Shown here: in pieces, positions 24,753 to 38,322 of the stretch
How positions within the stretch are numbered: position 1 is the first letter of the stretch
How the letters are laid out: each line of letters starts with the position of its first letter
Source of the DNA: Zeus faber
Taxonomy: Eukaryota; Chordata; Actinopteri; Zeiformes; Zeidae
Assembly: GCA_960531495.1 (NCBI GenBank)
Contig: OY482862.1
Span: 16,169,219-16,233,218, forward strand
DNA: 64,000 nucleotides
Direction of reading: 5' to 3'
The notes under the pieces: generated by a model
What the model saw: the letters and a program-made list of their open reading frames with translations, nothing else
The model's database searches: none
What the model was told of the DNA's origin: nothing
Position numbers and translations under genes: made by a program

Positions 24753-27700
24753 ACACACACCCACACACACACAATCAATCACACACACAGACAAACATAC
24801 ATGGCTATGGATTCCATTTTCTCTCCTCTAAAAGCCGTTCACTAAATACCGCGGCTGCACCTTTGCTTGCTATTACGCCACAAAATTCCTCAGCGAGACT
24901 TGGCTCAGTCATTAGAGCCTCCACCAAGGACAAACCCTGACGCTTTCTGTCTGTAAAAACCTTGTCGGAAAAAAGGTAAAAATGAGAATTGAATATTCTG
25001 CAGCGCGGTGGAAGTAATACGCTCGTTGTGAATAGAAGGCCCGCTGTAGAAACCCTCCCTAATTGGCTTCGGAGCTCCACTCCCCTGCTAGGCTTGGTTC
25101 AGTGGAGAAAGAGCTGCTCAATATTGTGTGGGTTGTTTATGGATGAAAAAGCAGCACCAAAAGGAAGAAAATGGGCACTTTAAGGCAGCAGCGATTACTG
25201 CGGTAGTAATTAAAAAAAAGAGAAAAAAAAACAAGCACCATAGCACAAGAAACAGCGGTGGCACGTAATAGAAAATAATGAATGAAATGTCAGACCGCTA
25301 AAGCAGAAGAGGTAAGTGTTTCTGACTCGAGGCACAATGTGCTGATTTGTGGCTCTGTTGCCACTGGAGATGCACAAATATACAGCAACAAATAAACACC
25401 CAAAAAGCAGCCTCCGAGTTGTGATATACAAAGCATTATATAAAGAAGGCAGGAGGAATTCATGTTGACGGGATGGAAGTGGCCGCAGTGAAGTCGCACG
25501 TCTCCGAAGCCGATGGAGCCGAGCAAGATTTATGTGTGTAATTACATGGATGAATGTGACGTCAAAGGCCGAGCGCATTGTGGGGTTTTAAACGCACCTC
25601 GCAGCTCCCTCGGGGGTCCGCCCCCGTGGGGGGCAGTAATGGAGAGCGAGTGTGTCGCCGAAGACCCGATGTATGAAGATAGAGAGCGCGGAGATGGATA
25701 GAGAGGAAAGAGGGAAAGGGAGAGGGAATCCAGCCATCAGACCTCGGAGGGTTATTCCCTCCTGCGCCATTCCGCCCGTGCAGACGGCGGACGGCGTTAT
25801 CGGTGGTTTTGTGATGTATGGGTTGGAGTTGCCTCCGTTCGCAGCCTGCCCGCTCGCTGTGCGCGCTTAGGATTTAGGGCTCATCTTATTCCTGCCGGTG
25901 CTCATCGTTTCAGCATTATACTCTTATGTTATGCAACCGATTGGTGCAACACAAGACATTTTTTAAACCTGTGTTAAATAATCACAAACTCACTTAGATG
26001 TGTCACAGATGCTCAGAAATGAACTTGCACGGATGTGCTCCAGTTTTCTTTTTGAGAAAGAAAGGTTTTTTTTCTACCTAATTTTTATCATCGCTGTGTG
26101 TCCAGGATCGAGAGAGCGATAGTCTGCCTGCCAGCCCCGTTAGTGCAATGCATGGCTGCAGAGGGGAATCGACGAGCCTAGCCCCTGCAAAAATGAGAGA
26201 AATATTTTAAAAGCCGAGTTATTTAAGCGCTATCTCCTCGTGCTTCTGACCAATAGAAATAAAAATATAAAATGGAGAGCTTAGTTGTTTAAAAATGTTT
26301 AACTACTTTTGACACGCTGCCATTTATCGACCATTCATGAAAGTGGCATTGACCTTCTCTCCTTCTGAATCTGTGGTAAAATTAAGGCAACACGCATCCC
26401 CTTAAGTAACCAAAAACCCGGATGTGAACACACCTCTATTTAGAGAGTCTTTCAGGAGATTGTTTGTCCCCGTGCTTCAGGGTTGGAATCTGTTGAGTAG
26501 AACATCTGCAAATCAACCGCAACAGCGAATAATCCTCGCCTCTGATTCCGGCCCTTTGTACAACTCACACCAATACCGAACCAACAGCATTTGATCTGAG
26601 ACGTTCAGATGTTGTGACGTTACGTTTGCCTCCCAACTTTGATCACGAAAGCTGAAAGTGCGGGGAAGAAAACAATGAGGAAAAAAACACAACTAGGTGT
26701 GTAAAAAACATTTTAGTTGAAACTAGACAGAAAAAATGAAAACTGAAACAATATTGTGTACTCACAAAACCAATTACAATAAAATAAAAATATGCAGGTA
26801 ATGTCTTTAGATTTAGTCTTTTATTCTAGTACATTTTTGTCAAATTTGTCAACATATAGCTGTTACAATACAATAACCAGTTATTATCTTATTAGACAGA
26901 CAGCATAAATAATGAGCATGGCTCCGACCTCATCTAGTGGAGAGGTACTTCTAAATGGAAAGATGCAAAGTAGAATTTACCATTGTTAACAATGATGGGA
27001 CAAACAGGACTGTTGAGATTCTTATTGTCTGTGTGGTGAGCATATACTGAACATGTGGGTGTGAGAGAGACAGAGACACAGGCCAGTTGTGATTAGGCCA
27101 AGTGTGACCAGAGGAGTAGTGACTTGTGTTTCTTCCCCTCTGAAGATTCTAATTTTGTAAAGTATCAGATAAAACTCAAACTACAAGGAATTTTGTTTGA
27201 TTACTGTAATAAAGCTTTTAAACATTCTTTTGTGTCACATTTTCATTATTAAGCTGACGTATAACTGCATAGTATAGGGGACTAAAAATGGAAACCATAT
27301 TTTCAGTTTCGGCAATGAAAAGCTGATGCCTGGTTGCCAGGCTGGCAACCACTTTTGAACGTTAGTATTGAGCCCTGACACATAAATAAATAAATATTAG
27401 TGGCCCAGAAACGATAAGCCTCAGAGGAGATTGAGGTGTTAGATCTTCTGAATGGGGATGAAAGTGATCAATAGAAAGAAGGAGAAGTTCTCCGGCACCT
27501 ATGGGTTCGAATGCAGGACCCATAATGAGCAAATATGCAATGGTACGGTATGCTGTAAATGTCTTGATTAAAATATATAGAGAAAGTAATTTGTTCAAGA
27601 GATCTGCAGTAGAGAGATCCCCGTGCAAACATGTCATTAGAGAAAGGGCAAGGAAGGTTTTTGTGCATTCACGGTGGAACAGGAAACAGCACCTTCCTTT

Positions 27701-30700
27701 ATCGCCATCCTGTCCTTATGCCCTCTATCTCTCCAGTTTCAAAGACAGCATTGAGAAGTCTTCGTACTCAGACTGGCTCATCAATAACAGCATCGCGGAG
27801 CTCGTAGCGTCCACAGGTTTGCCTGTAAACATCAGCGACGCCTACCAGGATCCACGCTTTGATGCCGAGGTAACCCGGCACGTTGCGCTCTCTCAATTAG
27901 AAAAAAAAGGCTTGTTTTAAACCTGAAAGGAACAGTTTCAACGGGGTGGTTTCAAGTGTGAAGGTAGCCTTATAAAACACCCCACTGTTCGCCGACTCTA
28001 ATTGGTGCTGCTTTGTGATGAACGATGCACAAAAGGAGGTTTCCGTTTGACACAGATTTGCCTAAATTAAAATAGACTGTTGAAAGAAGAAGTTCTTCAA
28101 AGGCGTCCAGGTATTTCTGGAGTGCAACTGAGCATTGGGTCCTGTGAATCATGTATGCAAAGTTATCACTCCAGCAGTGAAAACAGATTGTGCGCATAGT
28201 TAAATACTTGACCCGAAAATGGAATATGGAGGCGGAGTAGGGTCTCCTTGCACATGGAGGTACAATATGTTATACTGCGTTAATGGACTGTGTCGTCCTC
28301 AAGATGTCAGGAATAGGCGACTTGATGATTCAGAATGTGCAGTAGTTGAATACAAAAATAAATAATAAACCATAATACGATAAGTAATATATATTTATAT
28401 ATATATCTAGATGTGTCTGTGTGTGTGTGTGTATACAGTATGTATGTGTATGTTTATGTGTATATATGTATATTTATGTGTATATATGTATGTATGTATA
28501 TATGTGTATATATATATGTGTATATATGTATGTATATATATATATATACACTACTCACAAAAAGTTAGGGATATTCGGCTTTTGGGTGAAATTTCAGGAT
28601 GAACCTAAAATGCATTATAACCTTTACAGGTGAACTTAATTTGACCTTCTCTAAACTTTTGAATGCACATGTCCAACTGTTCAATGTTTCAGTACTTTTT
28701 GCACAACTTGCTATTCTCTAACAAGGAGCTGAACGGCAAAATTCACAACAGGTGTTTGATCCATGAATCGACCAATACATTTCCTGGTTCAATTAGAATT
28801 GGTATTTAAAGTCCTCTTCATCACGCTGTTCACATTTTGACATCATCAGACCAAGACGACACTGAACAATTAATCAACAGTACCTCGCCATTGCGAGGCT
28901 TCAAACAGGATGTTCTCAGAGGGAAGTGGCCACTGAGCTTAGAGTGTCACAGAGTGACATCAGCAGGTTGCAACAGAGATACAGAGAGACTGGAAGAGTC
29001 ACAGAAAGGCATAGAAGTGAACGTCCTTTGGCCACATCCCACACTGATGAGCGCTTCATTGTGAACAGTGCCCTGTGGAACACTCAACTCCAGGTACATT
29101 TAAGGGAGGTGAGAGGCACCCAAGTGTCACGTCAGACCATTCGAAACCATTTACATCAGCGTGGTCTGCGTGCTAGACGACCTGCAAGGGTACCTGACCA
29201 CACCACCAGGCACAGGCATCATCGTCTTGCATGGGCCAGGGAGCATTTACGCTGGACGAGGGACCAGTGGCCTCAGTGCTGTTCTCTGATGAAGGTCGAT
29301 TCACGTTGAGCAGAAATGATGGCCGCCAACGATGTTGGAGACGTCAAGGAGGGCGCTATGCATCAGCCACTGTTGTCACCAGACGAGCCTTTGGTGGTAG
29401 TGGTGTTAGTGTGGGCAGGTGTGTCTAGTCAATACAGAACTACCCTACACTTTGTGAATGGTACAGTGACAAGCCCATACTACCTGAATAACATCACTAA
29501 TCCAGTCATTGTGCCCCTGCAAGAACAACACAGGCCTAATTTCATCTTCGTGGACGACAATGCTCCAGCTCATCGAGGTCGCCTGCACTTTCTCCAGACC
29601 TGAATCCCATAGAAAACCTATGGGATCAGCTGAGTCGCTGTGTAGAGGCTCGTAACTCTGTACCCCAGAACCTCAATGACCTGAGGGCCGCCCTACAAGA
29701 AGAGTGGGGTGCAATGCCTCAGCAGACAATAAGTCGACTTGTGAACAGCATAAGGCGTCGTTGTGTAATGATGCTCAAGGGCACATGACAAGTTATTGAG
29801 ACATTGACATTTTTTGTTGTGGTAAACCCACCACTGTAGTTGGCTTTTGTTTCAATCAATTGTTTGAGATGAGGAAATTACCATTGCATGCTTCTACTTA
29901 AATGCCCTACTTTCATGATATAATATCACTGTAGCGTGAACTTTCTACATTTTCCATTAATTTCACCCAAAAGCCAAATATCCCTAACTTTTTGTGAGAA
30001 GTGTATATATGTATGTATATTTATATATGTATGTATATAAATGTGTATATATATGTATATGTATATATGTATGTGTATATTTACTGTATGTATGTATGTA
30101 TGTATGTATATATATATATTAATGTATATATGTATATGTACGTATATATGTATGTATGTTTATATATATAAATATATACATACATACATACATATAAATA
30201 TATATTTATACACACACACACACATATACATATATATATATATATATATGTACATATATATATGTGTTGTTTCTAATCTGTGGGGACTTTAGCTGGGATG
30301 CATTAGATACCAACAAGACATTTTACACACATATATATATATATATATATTACATTACAATGTATTTAAATTATTTAAGTGGCTCAATTATTTATTTCCT
30401 CGTTCTTTGATGCATCAGATCGTCTGTTTGTGCCAATTGAATCTTTGGGATTACATACCCTTCAATTGTAAGTGTTTTTAAAACGTGCGTTCTCTTGGTT
30501 TCCAGGCGGACCAGTTCTCAGGTTTCCACATCCGCTCTGTGCTTTGTGTTCCGATATGGAACAGCAACCACCAAATCATCGGTAAGTTCACGGATGGTGC
30601 AGGTGAATTTACTGCTTAGGAGAGATAGTGCAGCTTGGTAAGAAGCTGTGTGAGTGATTAGAGCCACGGCGTGGCTCCACTGTGGTGGGGTTCCCTCCTC

Positions 30701-30970
30701 TTAGCCATGCGCTCCTTGTTTCCAACGCGGCTACGGGGCCAACAACACTCTGACACTGATAAATCATCGATCTCCAGCCAGGTGCTGGTGCTGGTGCTGG
30801 TGCTGTGGCTGGTGCTGAATTAAATGCAGTGAAAGTCTGCACTTGCAGCTCAGCCCCACTGAGACCTGACGCAGGAAGTCATTGGTTTAGTCTGAGAGCC
30901 AAGTGATCAGCGGGGATGACACAGATGCTCCGTGCAAACCTGTGTCTGGTGTGTCTGCACAGCCAAATGC

Positions 30971-31008
<38 letters not shown>

Positions 31009-31017
31009 TGTGTGTGT

Positions 31018-31061
<44 letters not shown>

Positions 31062-34000
31062 ACGTGCGTGTGCGCGTGATGGCACAAGCGCATTTTTGCA
31101 AGTAGGTGTTGGGGAGTGGAGAGAAAAATAAAAGAACAGCAGGATGATGGGAGAGGAAAATGTACTGTGAGTGGGCGGCATCTGAGGACCTGAATGGAGC
31201 CCCATTATGTACATAAAGTTCCAGCAGGGATGATTCCTCCAGTGAAGGATGAATCCAATCAGAAAGACGCAGAAAGACTCTGCATCCTGCTTCGGGTCGG
31301 CTTGTACGAAGAGCAAAACTAATGTATTTTCTATTCTACACCTTTGCATCTACTAAGCGAGCGTCAGTGATGGCCATATTGTGTGAAAGTGGAGAAACCC
31401 CTGCATACCATTTAGGGTCAAAGTTATTCGATTTTTAGATTTAATATCCCAAATTGACAGAATCGTTTTTGGTTTGTCCAAGGGATTGCACCTTTCTTCT
31501 TTTGGACATCACAAGATAAAGAATGGGCCTCCAACCGGCCCCTGCGCATGAAGAACCCACCAACCCTGGTCAGAAAGTTACAGACTCTGTAGAAAACAGC
31601 AGCGAAAAATATGATTTCGTTTCCAGACGCGGAGAATAAAAGCCACGGGCGCAATATCGCGGTCTCCCCGACTAAAGATTTCACAATTTGACATGGGAAT
31701 GGCTAAATTTAATAACACAAAACAACAGTCACACCTAAGCGAGTCAATACCTTGCGCTCGGGGCTCTTCTCCGGCGCCGCCGTTGATTAACTCAGCTCAA
31801 TGGAACAGAGAATTTCCGACGGTTCCTGCGGCAAAATGGAGCCGCTACCAAACTTTGCGACGTCACCGCGAAACCTTCAAGCCGCGGCGTCGCGAGACCA
31901 CAGTGTAGATACATAGAGCTAATGCTGAAAATGGACATCCCAGTATTGGTACTCGTCACTCTCTTTAATTAGTAATGTAATAATAATATCATAATTCCTA
32001 TTGAAGGGTTTTCCAAAATGGGGTCTGCGGCTCCCTAGGTGTCTGTGAAGGAATTACTGGGGGTCTGCAGCAAATTATATATATATTTTTTTTTAATTTA
32101 ACATTTTGTTTTTTTTGTTTGTGACACATTTTTTCCCTCATAATATTTTTCAGAAAATAGATAAAATCCCCCTCATTATTTTTTTGTTTTCTTTTTCTGG
32201 GATATGCACTTTTTTGTCAGCTAGGTTTAAGGTAAATGTGAAAGACAGTGCGGTCCAAAATTGGGGACCAACTCCTCCATCAAGTGTCAGTTAACACATC
32301 GATATAGTGTTAAATATCCACACACATTAGACAGCCTGTTTTCACATCAGAGAGGGAGGGCTTTATAGGAAAGTCTTTTTTTGTTTGTTTGTTTGTTTGT
32401 TTTCCTATCAAACTTCACAAACACATTTCCCGGGGACCTCGACGACGGCGCCCGAAAAACGGTGATTAGAGATGTGTCATCTCTAGGAAAACGGACCGGG
32501 ACGGCTTTGGATCCGACCGAAGAAAGGGTGATGTTCTCTCCGGAGGAAGCGCTCGTCAGCATAATTGTTCTGTGACGATAAAAAGGCAGGCGCTCACTCC
32601 GTTTGACAATTAACTCCATCAACAAAGTCCTGGATAAAATAATAAAAAAAAAAAGAAGAAATCCAATTAACAGACGGACCAAACAGGCGGCAGTGTGTTG
32701 ATGGCCTACATCCACACCTAGTGGAGCCGAGACGGGAGCTCAGCCTGTCAGAGATAACAGGGATATCTGCGAGAGGGTGCAAGGATGGAGTGAATAAACG
32801 CACATCTCTTATATTTAAATTATTTTTGTGCCGTATTTTGACGTTGTAATAATTGCAAGACTGAATACCACATTGAATCAGTATTGAAAAATGTTTTGTT
32901 TTTTTGTATTAATTTTAATTTAAAAAATGTTTTAACTCTGACAAATTAAACAGTGATGATTCAATGTTAAGTCAGGCCATCCTAACTAGGCCCTAGATAA
33001 GTTCTGTAATTAAATACGTCCTCGTTTTGTGTTCTACGCAGGCGTGGCACAAGTGCTGAACCGACTGGACGGGAAGCCCTTTGACGACGCGGACCAGCGT
33101 CTCTTTGAGGTACGGCGCTTGTTTTCAGCGCCTCGTCGTCTCCTTTCGGTCGCAGTGTGCGCCTCGTCAAAAATAGCGTTTCTCTCGTTTTGTCGTGTGA
33201 CTGATCTCCCGTGTGTGCCCCCGTCGTTCCCCTCCCTCAGGCCTTTGTGATCTTCTGCGGCCTCGGGATCAACAACACCATCATGTACGATCAGGTGAAG
33301 AAGTCCTGGGCCAAACAGTCGGTTGCCCTCGATGTAAGGAAAACACGCATATTCCTCTACACGCATCTTATGAGATGATTTAAGAAGAGCCATAAACCCA
33401 TTTTCTTTTTTTTTTTTTGCCTTTCATTCATCTATTAGCGTGTGTTTGATGCATATCTTTCTTTGAACCATAGTTTTTCCTCTGTGTAAGACTCTCTTCG
33501 TGCATTAGGTATTATAATAATGTTTGTTCCAATAATGTGTTCAACGTTAAAAAAAGGTATCGGTACTAACTCCCTTACGCTCCACATCCGCTTGCTTTCG
33601 GCCACCGTTGTTTTTCTACCTCTCCTTGCCCCCCCCCCCCCCCACGTTTACTTTCAGTTCTGTATAAGGCCGTGCACGAGAGAAAGTGCTGAGCTGCCTT
33701 TGTGGATAACCCGTCCCACAAAGGTTTCATTGATAATTAATGGGAGGCGGCGGAAGCTATCTCTCATCCGCCGAGCGGCGCGGTGCCATTTAGCAGCGCT
33801 CCGCCTGCCCTCGGCATCGCTGCGGAGAGAGTCCGGGTATTTGTATGAGGTGGTAGTAAGTAGGAAATAAGTAAGTCAGATACCAGCAGTGGTAGTAAGT
33901 ACTGCTCGACACCGGGACCCGTGGAGAACCGGAAACCTGGGAGATGGAGATGTTCCCGCCCGTGGCGGGGCTGAATAAACATGAGCGTCTTGATCAAATA

Positions 34001-37000
34001 AGAAAGGTACTCCTCCCGGGAAATGAGGGAACGAGGACGGAATGAGGGCCGACATCTCCGTTCCCCCGGCCGACTCCGGAAACCTCAGAGTCTGCGTCCG
34101 GAGCCACGCCGCCGGTGTGCGGGGAGGGCGAGGCGGCGCACATCTCCTTCTGCGAGGACGGTCGGCTGTGGCCGCATTTCTGCGGTTGGAGGATACCAAA
34201 ACTAGGGAGGCACAGACACTGGCGCTCGTGGGGTGTCGGGCCTGACACCGTCAGTGTGCTCATAGGAGGCCTGACCCTTGGTGATGCTTTCATGGTTTTG
34301 CCCGATTTTAATAAGTATCTAAAAAATCAAATAATAAATATCTGTGAGGAAAATAAAACAGATCAGTGTCTTCCAAATCAGTGACCCCACTATTATTGCA
34401 GCTCAGATTTTTTGGATTTTTATCGCTACTCGGTCTGGGCGTGTAGCGATTACACTCAGTACCCATTCTCGGACGAGATCCCGGAGTAAAACTGTGGTGT
34501 GTATTTTGCAGGTGCTCTCTTATCACGCCACCTGCTCCAAGACTGAAGTGGACAAATTCAAGGTAACAGATATCACCTCTATGATCGTTATCGTTTATCG
34601 TAAGAACAAAAAAACAACCTCTTTTTAAAAAAAGTGCCTTTCCTTTTTTTTCGCTGTATTTGCGTTTCTTACCTGAATCCGTCGTGACCAAGACAACTCG
34701 CCGCAAAGGTTTCCGTCCCGCTGTGTCTTGTCAACGTCGCGGCTCGGAACCGCTTTGGTTCATTTGCGAACGATAACTCACCGGATCGCCCCCCCAAAAC
34801 GTCCCCAAGGCTAGAGTTTTGGTCTCTAACCAGGCGGTGAAGGCAGAGGGGCCGGTCGCGAGTATCTTTGTTGCCGGTTCGGCCACGTGACGGTTGATGA
34901 CGTCTATCAAACATATTAGAAAATTGGCAAAGTCTCGCACCGCCTGCCACCAACACCACATTAACACCAAAGATAAACACGCATTCCAGGCGCTCAAACC
35001 ACAAAGTGCACAATCGAGCGTCCAGTTTCACGCCCGACTCAACTCTCCAGCCGTTGAAAATATTTAATTATGCGGGGGATAAAAAAAACTAACCCTGTTA
35101 CTCTTCGAAAGCGGGAGAAATGTATTAGACGTCGCGGGCTGGAGACACCGGAGACGCCCATTTCTCACTACGGACGGCGATTTGTCAGGATCCGGTTCCC
35201 CCTCGGCGGGCGGCGCCGGAGATAATTGCCGTAATGCGATTTCGTCGCCTGCTTTACCTCACCAGATACGCGTCTTAATTCCGGGGCTTGGCGCTCAGCG
35301 CAGGTGGAAAGGTGCGGGAGGCGCTCTCACATCCCAGTCGCGCCTTATAGTTTGAATTTGCGGCGGCAGTTATTGATCACCGGCGTAACGGGGGGTTATT
35401 TCGGCTTATTCTCCTGGGTTACCGTTGTTTAGAGGGAACCGACGTATATGTTTTGGTTTAAAATCCCAAAAGACGAACAAACAAAATCCATGGCACAGAA
35501 AAGAATTACAAAAAAAAAAAAAAACGACGGCCCACCTTCGCATTGGACTTGATTTCCCCCCGGTTTTCTCCCCAGAATCGCGGCAGAATGCGAGCGTTTA
35601 ATATAAGTCTGGAGACCGGAGGCGAATCGCCCGAGAAAAACAAATTGTGGTATTTGAAATGGAAATTCCTCCGGTCAATAGCAAATCATTTCCGCCCACC
35701 ATACGTTTTTTAAAAGGAGAGCGGAAAATATCTGCATTCTTAATTGACGAAAAAGAAAGATTCTCGAGCGAAATGCGGCTGTGACCTATTTTTCCCTTTG
35801 CACTTTCATGTGTGGGATTTCCCCCCGTGGCCATTAGCGCAAAGCAGGAGGCTCCGCTTTGCGGCGTTGCCCGTGTGATCTCTCAGCCCCCTCACGCTCC
35901 GCTCCCTCCGCCTTTTCCCTCTCACCCCTTTGCTTTCGTAACCGCTCTACATACCGAGCTGCACCCGATGCTCTCGCTGGCGCCGAGGATCCCGCCCGGG
36001 CTCTAAATGTCAGGGGCTGCGGCTGCGGCTGCGGCTGCAGCGGCGGCGGCGGCGGGCCCCCCCGAGGTGGCAAAATGAAGAGACCCCGAAGGCAAACGGC
36101 GGCCACGACGGTCTGGAGGTTGCGCCGCGGCGACTCGGATCAAACGCAGGCGACGCGCTCAGCCCCGTACGAATATGTTGAGCGGGAATCATCCGCCCTC
36201 ATTTGAATAATGGTAAAAGGGGTAAAAAATAAATTCGAAAAAAGCCGTTGATGGGTCTATAGTCAATGCATGCGTACGGTTTAAACAAGGGTCAATCCCC
36301 CGCTTAAGCTCTCCTCGTTCGCCGCGACGCGTCCTCCGAGTCTTAATTAGCACGTTTCCATTTTCCTATGATCTCAACATGTCACTGACCTCTTTTGCGC
36401 TCTCTCTCTCTGTCTCTCTCTCTCCTCTCCCTGAACTCGCATTTCCGCTTTCTTCCCGTCTGTTTCTCCCTCCTCCTCCTCCTCCGAATGAAGGCGGCTA
36501 ACATTCCTCTGGTCTGCGAGCTGGGCATTGATAAACTCTCCTTTGATGATTTCTCTCTGGATGTGGACGCCATGATCACGGCGGCGCTCAGGATGTTCAT
36601 GGAGCTGGGGATGGTGCAGAAGTTCAAGATTGATTACGAGGTGAGGCCGCGACCTCTCTCTCTGTCTCTCTCTCTCTCTCTCTGTCTGTCCGCCTGTCTG
36701 TCTGTCTGCAAACCCCAATCCAGAGATTTGAGTGCCTGATGCCAGATTAGTGTCCGTCTTTAAAGTGGTAATCCATAAGATTGTGTTGTTAAAAAAAAAA
36801 AAATCCCATATTTGATACTTTTTTTTTTAAGCTGGTGCTTTTTAAGAAAGCGCAGATAACACAATGTATTATACTGTATGACTTATGCTGCAGAAGTCGG
36901 AGAACCCTGACCTCCTCGGAAAACCTCCTTTCCCTCCTTGGAGAAGTGCAAAGGAACGGCCTTTTAAAATCGGCATTCCAAGTGGAAATTTGCCGGAATC

Positions 37001-37643
37001 GTGGAATTCACAAGCTTGCCAAACAAATACTAATGTACTGTAGATGTACTGTCCATGTTTTCCCGAAGGGAGGCAATGGGAGACATTGAGGTCGGAAGAG
37101 GGGACCACTGACTACAGCGATTTCCGAGTTCCAACGGAATGCACCCCACTGAGGTTTAGAATGGATTTCTGGGACGATCTTACGTATTTCCACTTTAAAG
37201 TCTCGGAAATTTGCGCCGGTTCACTTTGTTGTTGCTCCCGTGTTGCTGCTGACGTTTGGACTAAGGCTCTCGTCGTATTTAAAATCGATCGATCTGATGT
37301 TGTGCTCTCCAGACGCTGTGCAGGTGGCTGCTGACCGTCAGGAAGAACTACCGCATGGTTCTGTACCACAACTGGAGACACGCCTTCAACGTGTGCCAGT
37401 GCATGTTCGCCATGCTGACGGTGAATAGTCAAAATATACAGGACGCAACACGGAGGGGCGGTGGATTTCATTTGCTTTGGTTTTGCCCCGTTTTTTTGGG
37501 GGGTTTTTTGCTCAGTTTGTTGAAATTGAATTTGGAACTAACTATGCAAACAGCGGAAAACGGTGATGTTTGTTTGAATAGAGACTCCAGAGAGCCTGCT
37601 CCTTCAGTTCCAGAGGCTCTTTACTTTATCAGCTCCTCAGGGC

Positions 37644-37680
<37 letters not shown>

Positions 37681-38083
37681 CCACGCACACGCACACACAC
37701 ACACACACACACACGCACACACACACACACGGACACACACACACGACTATACTCCCACCCGGCATAGTTCATTTAATCAAGCGCAGCATTAGTGCATGCA
37801 GTCCCATCTGAATTGATTATTGGCGGAGGGAAATGGAATAGTCGCGTGTCAGCTGTTTTGGGCACGCCCCCGCCCCCCCGCCTCGCTGAGTGTGCTGACG
37901 ACCACGCCGTCCTCGCCGCTATCCCCATCGTGACCCGTAGTGACTCACTCAGCACATGGCCCCCATAGCCTACTCGCAAAAGACATAAATCTCCCCCCTG
38001 CGTGGTCCCCAGGGGGCTTCGCGGGAGATCTGCCGACCCTGCGTTTTTTTTTAGGACGGTTGTGACGCTGTACTCACCCGTGT

Positions 38084-38115
<32 letters not shown>

Positions 38116-38257
38116 ACACCCTGCCAACCGATCAGACGGCGGGCTTCCAGGAGACGCTGACGGAGGTGGAGATCCTGGCGCTCATCGTGGGCTGCGTGTG
38201 CCACGACCTGGACCATCGTGGAACTAACAATGCTTTCCAGGCCAAGTAGGGCCCCCC

Positions 38258-38322
<65 letters not shown>

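Larger units (their letters stand above)
27870..30505 (+). other. pde11a intron 6
   Basis: 2636 bp, dominated by a TA/TG-rich microsatellite split by a Tc1-like transposon (28549-30003). Nothing else is recognised. Confidence 0.85.
30582..33041 (+). other. pde11a intron 7
   Basis: 2460 bp. Holds a GGTGCT repeat (30778-30817), a TG microsatellite (30973-31079), a possible hAT-like relic (32003-32272) and otherwise unique sequence. Confidence 0.85.
37421..38135 (+). other. pde11a intron 12
   Basis: 715 bp, with a CA microsatellite (37646-37744) and a TG microsatellite (38081-38115) whose end is about 20 bp from the exon 13 acceptor. Confidence 0.85.

Noticed and set aside
35834-36206. GC-rich ORFs on both strands in intron 10 as a possible nested gene
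   Set aside because: Low-complexity Pro/Gly/Arg products, no splice partners and no recognised domain; kept only as a CpG-rich interval.
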